From contig JBMYZR010000015.1 of assembly GCA_049610565.1 (NCBI GenBank), positions 1 through 40,133 on the forward strand: 40,133 nucleotides of DNA. The letters run 5' to 3'. Shown one piece after another: positions 24,401 through 30,400 of the stretch. Positions within the stretch are counted from its first letter, which is position 1, and each line of letters starts with the position of its first letter. The notes under the pieces are model-generated. The model was not told the DNA's origin. It did no database searches and saw nothing but the letters and a program-made list of their open reading frames with translations. The position numbers and the translations under genes were made by a program. This DNA is from UBA8752 sp049610565 (GTDB lineage: Bacteria; Bacteroidota; Bacteroidia; Flavobacteriales_D; Sanyastnellaceae).

Positions 24401-27400
24401 TCTCGGGCCATGGCGTCGCGTGTGATGAAGAACCGAGAGTCCCCGGAGACGCCGAGGTGGTCCCAACCAGTGAACATCGGATAATCATCCGTGGCATGGT
24501 CATCGAAATTGCAGGCAGTCGGATCCTGACAGCCATTGCGTTCAGGGGAGAGTTTGCCCTCATTCAGATCGTATTCCGGGAAGGCATCGCCATCGCTGTT
24601 CAAGTCCACAGCCAGGCTCATAGCTCCATTTTGAAGGGCATCGGCGTCTTCTGTCCAGCACCGGTTGGAGTGGGCATTGGCGTCAGGGTAGTGGCAGAGT
24701 TGGGCGTTGCTTTCTGTTTCCGAGATGCCGGGTTGGGGGGCATGCGCTCCATCGAAGTTGCATGCATCGGGGTCCGTGCATCCCACCAGATCAATCTGGG
24801 TGATGCTGAGGTCCACGGTGATGTACCCCTCCTTGGACTTGGACGTGTCGGAGTTGAATTGGACGTAGCCGTCTTTGGTTTTTCTCCAGTAGGGTTCGAA
24901 GACACCGACTTCGTCATAGCTCTCCACAGCATCTCCGTCGACCTCAACCTCCTGCCCGTCTTCGTCCACATAGGCGCTGCCTCCTGCACTCTGGGATTCA
25001 TAACGTTCGGACCATTTGGCATCGCGAATGGACAGCTCTCTTTTGGGGGTTTGGGTGTCATTGTTCAGGGCAACGGTGAAGGTGTGACCGACCTGCATGT
25101 GGAGCTGGGCCATTTCCCGCTTTGACAGGGGGCGAAGCCAGAAGGACAATTCGTCCAGAAGGCCGCTCCAAGGTTGGGATTGGTCCTCGTTGCACCCGAT
25201 GTAGATGGTCCCCGATGTCAACAGATAATCTGAACTGATGGTCTCCTGAATCATCTGACCATCCAGCGAGAGCCGGGCCTGGTTGGTGATCTGGTCGGCC
25301 GTTGTTCCTGCATAAGCATCGCTGGCAAAGGAGAGGACGGCGAGGTGCCAATCACCGACCGACGCGGGGATGTTCTCGTTGAAGGGCAGGCTCATCGTTT
25401 CGTTGCCGATCTGGGCGAACAGGTGGTTGTTCTCGACCCACATTTGGACATTGGGTTGCCCGGCTGTGGCGTTGGAGAGGAGCGTGTGCCGCGTGGCGTC
25501 CGGCCCGTCCAGGCTGAACCACAGGGCGACAGAGAAGTCGCTCAAGGAAGAAGGCAACAGTGCGGCGGGGACCGACATGGGGGCATCCGTGATGCGGAGT
25601 GCCTTGTCCACCGTGGCAAAACGATCGGACGTCATGGACGGCTGGCCGCTGAGGGGGGTCAGCGTGATCCCTGAGCCGATGGAGGAGGTCAGGCTGCCGT
25701 TGTCAAAGCTGAACCGGGCAACGGCGCCTTCGGTCGGGTAGTACCCTTCGTAGTCCGTTGCGGACGTCAAAGCGGCAGTCAGGATGTTGGAGTCGTCATC
25801 GCCCAATTCCGCTTGGATGGAAGCCGTTCCGGGGGCATCCAGGTCGAGGCCGTAGACTTCGGTGGTTGTGGTTTCGTATTGATAATCGTCGCGGGTCTGG
25901 TTCACGCCGTAGATCGGCCGGTCCTCCACATCCGTCATGGTGAAGGAGAGGGTGCGGTACGCCACGTGATTCTGGTAATCGGTGAAAGCAAACGTCGCCC
26001 GGTCCGTTCCCACGAAGTTGATGTCCGGCGTGTAGGTCCATTGGATGGTTTGGCCACTTTCCGTGTAGGTGAATCGGCCGTGGGGGTAGCAGTGCTGCTT
26101 GCTGATTTCGAGGACGAACCTGCGGGTGGTGTTCTGGGCCGAGGTGCTGTTGTAGGCCGGTGCACCCGTGGCGTCGAGGTGGGCAAACTGGTCAAATTTC
26201 GTGGACGCATCGAGCACCTCGCTGTGCGCCGCATCGGCGGCAACGAGGTCGGCAGTCAGCGTGGAAGCCGTTTGCCCGGTTGTCCAGGTCCACGCCTGGT
26301 CCGGCTGGCGGGACGCGCCAATCCAGGCTTCTCCGGCGCTGGCCTTGAACAGGTCCAATTCAGCAGAAGAGTGATAGGTGGCGAGGTATCCATTGGCACT
26401 CGCGGCATCAATTCGAGCCTGATAGTAGCTGACCGCATTGTCGGAGAGACAGTAGATCGAGGTGTCGGATTGACCGATGATGGAGAAGCCGGTTGGTGCA
26501 GCGTAATCGGCCGGGCAGGTGCCGAGCAGTTCAATGGATTGAATGAGGCCATCCCCGTCGGAGTAGGTCAAGACCTTCGACACGGTCTCTTCCTCTTTGA
26601 TCACGTGTTGGGCGGTTCCTCCAAAGGTGGTCATGTCGGGCAGGGCCGTGACCTGGATGGAGTAGGTCTCGGAGTGCGTAAAGCACTGGTTGTCCGTGTA
26701 GGACAAGGTGAATTGGTCGTTCTGTGAAGAGCCCGCATTGGACCGGTAGTGCAGGATGAGCTGGATGTGCGTGTCGTCGATTGCGCTTTGCTCCACGGCG
26801 AGGGTGCCGTGATCGACATCGTCTGAGATCAAGATGGATGCTGTTCCGAGACAGTCTGCATCGGTCAAGGTGAGGGGCAGCCCATCGGCATCCGAGATGG
26901 TGAGGGTGTCGGTGAAGATGAGGCCCTCATAGGCATTGCCCTGCAGGTGGGATGCGTTGGTCACCTCGTCGTCGACCTTGGCGAAATTGATCGGCACCTC
27001 GACCGTGACGGTGTGCCCGTCGACATCCGTCATGGTGTAGAGGAGGGCGTCCTGTCCGGTGTATTCGGGGGTGGGGGTGAAGGTGGTCCGGTACTCGAGT
27101 GCGTTGGATGTCGCGATGGTGGTCTGGGATCCATTGGCGGGACCGGTGGTGAGGATGAGATAGTCCGCGTTCAGTCCGTCATGGTCTTGGCCGGACAGCG
27201 TGAGCTCGATGATGTCGTCCTCATTCACCATCAGTTCTGTGGTGGTGAGGGACTCGCCGTCGGAGTCCATGCTGTAGCCGGCGATGTCGAGCGTGTTGGT
27301 GTGGGCGGAACTGGCGAGGGTCAGCACGAAGGGGTCATTGAGCGACTGGATGTCGAAGCTGATGGTCTCCTCGTGCTCGACACCGAAGGCATCGGTGACG

Positions 27401-30400
27401 GTGATGGTGAACGATTCAGCGCCATGGTAATGGGCGTTGGGCGTGTAGGTCCAATCGAAGTGTTCGCCCGCGTTGTCAGCGCTGGGCGTGAGGGTGCCGT
27501 GTGACGGTGTACTGGCCGTGATGGGGTTGCTGGTGGCCAGCAAGTCGGCGTCGCTGGCCTTGAATTGCCCGGAGAAGGTTTCGTCTTCATCGGGGGTGGC
27601 AGGGTAGGTGTTTTCGTAGACGACCGTCGGGTCCTGGACATTGGCGACGTCGACCGTGAGGGTGGCGTCCAACTCGAAATTGTGCAGGTCCCGGACGCAG
27701 AATCCGATGCTGGCTTGTCCATAGAAGTCGAGCATTGGAAGGAAGCTGACGCTGAAGTTGCCCGAGGAGGAAGGGGGCGTAAAGTCACGGACGGTCAGGC
27801 TGCTCCCGGTGCCGCTTCCGGCAGAACCGCTCAGTGTGAACCGGAGAACGTCACCGGCATGGCCGTAGACCATGTCCACGCCATTGGTGGATGTGATGGT
27901 CACGGCGTCGCCATTGATGTCGATGGTGGAGGTCACGAGCCCCGGGGTGGATTCCGCCTCGGTGAATTCGGTGCTGAAGGCAAACCAGCCATCGGCGGTC
28001 AATTGCACTTCGGTCTGGCTGAGGAATTCGCCGCTGCCTCCGGTGAGGACCACCGTTTCGTCGATGGCGACCGAAGCGTCACCGGTGCTCGAACTGCTCC
28101 AGTTGCCTGGGGCGTAGGCGCCCTCGAGTCCAGGAATGTCGGACGTGAAGGAGACGGTTCCGTGTTCGGAGCTGAGGTGGACGATGGCCGTGGCCGTCAG
28201 TCCATCGGGGTCCGTCAACTCGAAATCGAGTGTGGTGGCCACTTCCTCCGTGGCGGTGAAGTTGGTCTGCGAGACAATGGTCGTGGCATTGTTCGTGGGA
28301 CCGGAGACGAGCACGGGGAGGGTCAGCACCGAAGTGAATCCGCTTTCGTCCGTGAACGTGATGGTGAATTCATCCTGTCCGTGGTATTCGGGGGAGGGGG
28401 TGTATTGCAGGTGTCCGTCGGCCGCGGTCCATTGCAGGGATCCGTAGGAAGGGGTGCTGAATGCGATGGCCGGAGGGGTCAGGGCGGGAGACGCTTGGAT
28501 GTCGATTCCATCTGCGGGATCCGATGCGGTCACCTTGAGGTGAGCGGCCCCGTTCTCGGCCACCGTGAGTTGGGCCGAGGTGTGTGTGGCTTGTGTGTCG
28601 TCGTGGCTGTGGAAGGCTTCATATTGCCAGGAGGCGGCGGCCTCGTCGGGGTTCGTGATGGTCTGCAGGACGACGTGGATGTCGTCATTGACCGGCGCCA
28701 CATCGACCGTGTAATCCAGCGTACGGGTCTCTCCCATGCCGTCGCTGAGCACGATGCTGAAGGAGTCGGCCCCATACAAGTCAAGGCTTGGCACGTATCG
28801 CCATTGGAAATTTCCATTGCCATTTGCGGTCCATTCGAGCGAGCCGAGGGCGGTGGTCGGGGAATCAAAGGCGGCGGTAACGTCGCCATCCGCATCCGAG
28901 GCCGTCACCGTTCCCGTGATGGCGACTTCCTCGTCGGTGTTTCGGGCCAGGGCTTGGCTGTCGGCGTAGACCATGTCGTCCTGGACGTTTTCCACGGTCA
29001 AGGCAATGTTCACGGTGGTTTCGAATCCTTGGTTGTCGGTGATCTTGAATTGGAACTGATCTGCGCCAAAGAAGTCCTGAGCGCCTGTGTATTGCACGGA
29101 GCAGGCATACTGGCCCTCCCCGTTGAGGCCGCCGTCGATGTATCCGCCGACGCCGTTGGTGCCGAGCATGAGATACTCCACCGAGTTGGCGTTCAGGCCG
29201 TCCGGGTCAGAGAACAGGAAGTTCAGTGTGGTCACTTCCTCTTCGAGGACGGTGGCCGTGGCCGGATCGGCCAGGGCTGGCCCGTCATCCATTGGAGACC
29301 AGAGGATGGGAATGCGGATGTGGACGAGGTGGCCGTTGTCGTCTTCCACGGTGACCGTCAGGCTGTCCTGGCCATTCCAGTTGTCCTGCGGATCGAGGGT
29401 CAGGGTTCCGTCCGCGGAGAGGTTGGCAGAGCCGTGGTCGACCGGGTCTGTGATGCTTGGGGGCAGGGAGAGGCCGTCCGCGTCATCGTCGAGGTCCAAC
29501 TGCAGGGTCAATTCCGTGTCCTCGTAGCCCTGCACTTCAGGAATCATCACCGTGGTGTTCGCGGCGACGTCGGTTCCTTGTCCGACCGTGGCTCCATCCT
29601 GCAACACCGTGAAGTTGAGGGGGTCATCCACTTCGATGAGGTCGAGCGTGACCGTGGCGAACGTCACCTCTCCGAAGGCGTCCACGATGGCGATGCTGAA
29701 GGCGTCGGCACCGAAGTAGTGATTGGCCGGGGTGTAGCTCCACGTGGCCTGTCCTTCTGCAGTTTCGTTGACGATGAGGGTGCCGTGATTGGGCAACGTG
29801 CTCTGGGTCAAGTCGATGGCGGGTGAGGCCAATCCGTCGGCGTCGGAAAAGTCGAGGCTGCCGGACAGGGTCTCGTCCTCGAAGTGGGGAGCGTCCGGCA
29901 CGGTCAGGGTGAATGTGGTCGGATCCTGCGTGTTCTGCACGTTGAGTTCCAGTTCCGCCAGCGAGGCGAATCCCTGGTCGTCGGTCAAGGAGAACCGAAT
30001 GGTGTCCAATCCGAAGAAGTCGGAAGGAGACACGTAGTCGACGGTGGCGGGGTGAATGAACATCCCACCCTCGAGGTAGGGGGTGCCGAAGCTGATGGTG
30101 GAATTTCCCTTGGCGGTGCTGCTCGTCAGGTTCAGCGGGGTGTTGGAACCGTCAAAGGCGATGCCGTCGGGATCCTTGAACAGGAAGCTGAACGTGTTGG
30201 ATTCGTCCTCGAGAACATCGGCCTGTTGCGGATCAAGGCTGAGGTCGCCGTCATTGACGGCCACGATGTTGAGGGGGAAAATCCAGGTGATGGTGTTGTC
30301 CTTGTCGTCCACGACGTCGACCGTGATGGTTTCGGGACCATCCACGTTGTCCAGTGCACTGATGGTCCACGTCGTGCCGTCGCTCGAAATGGAGAGCGAG

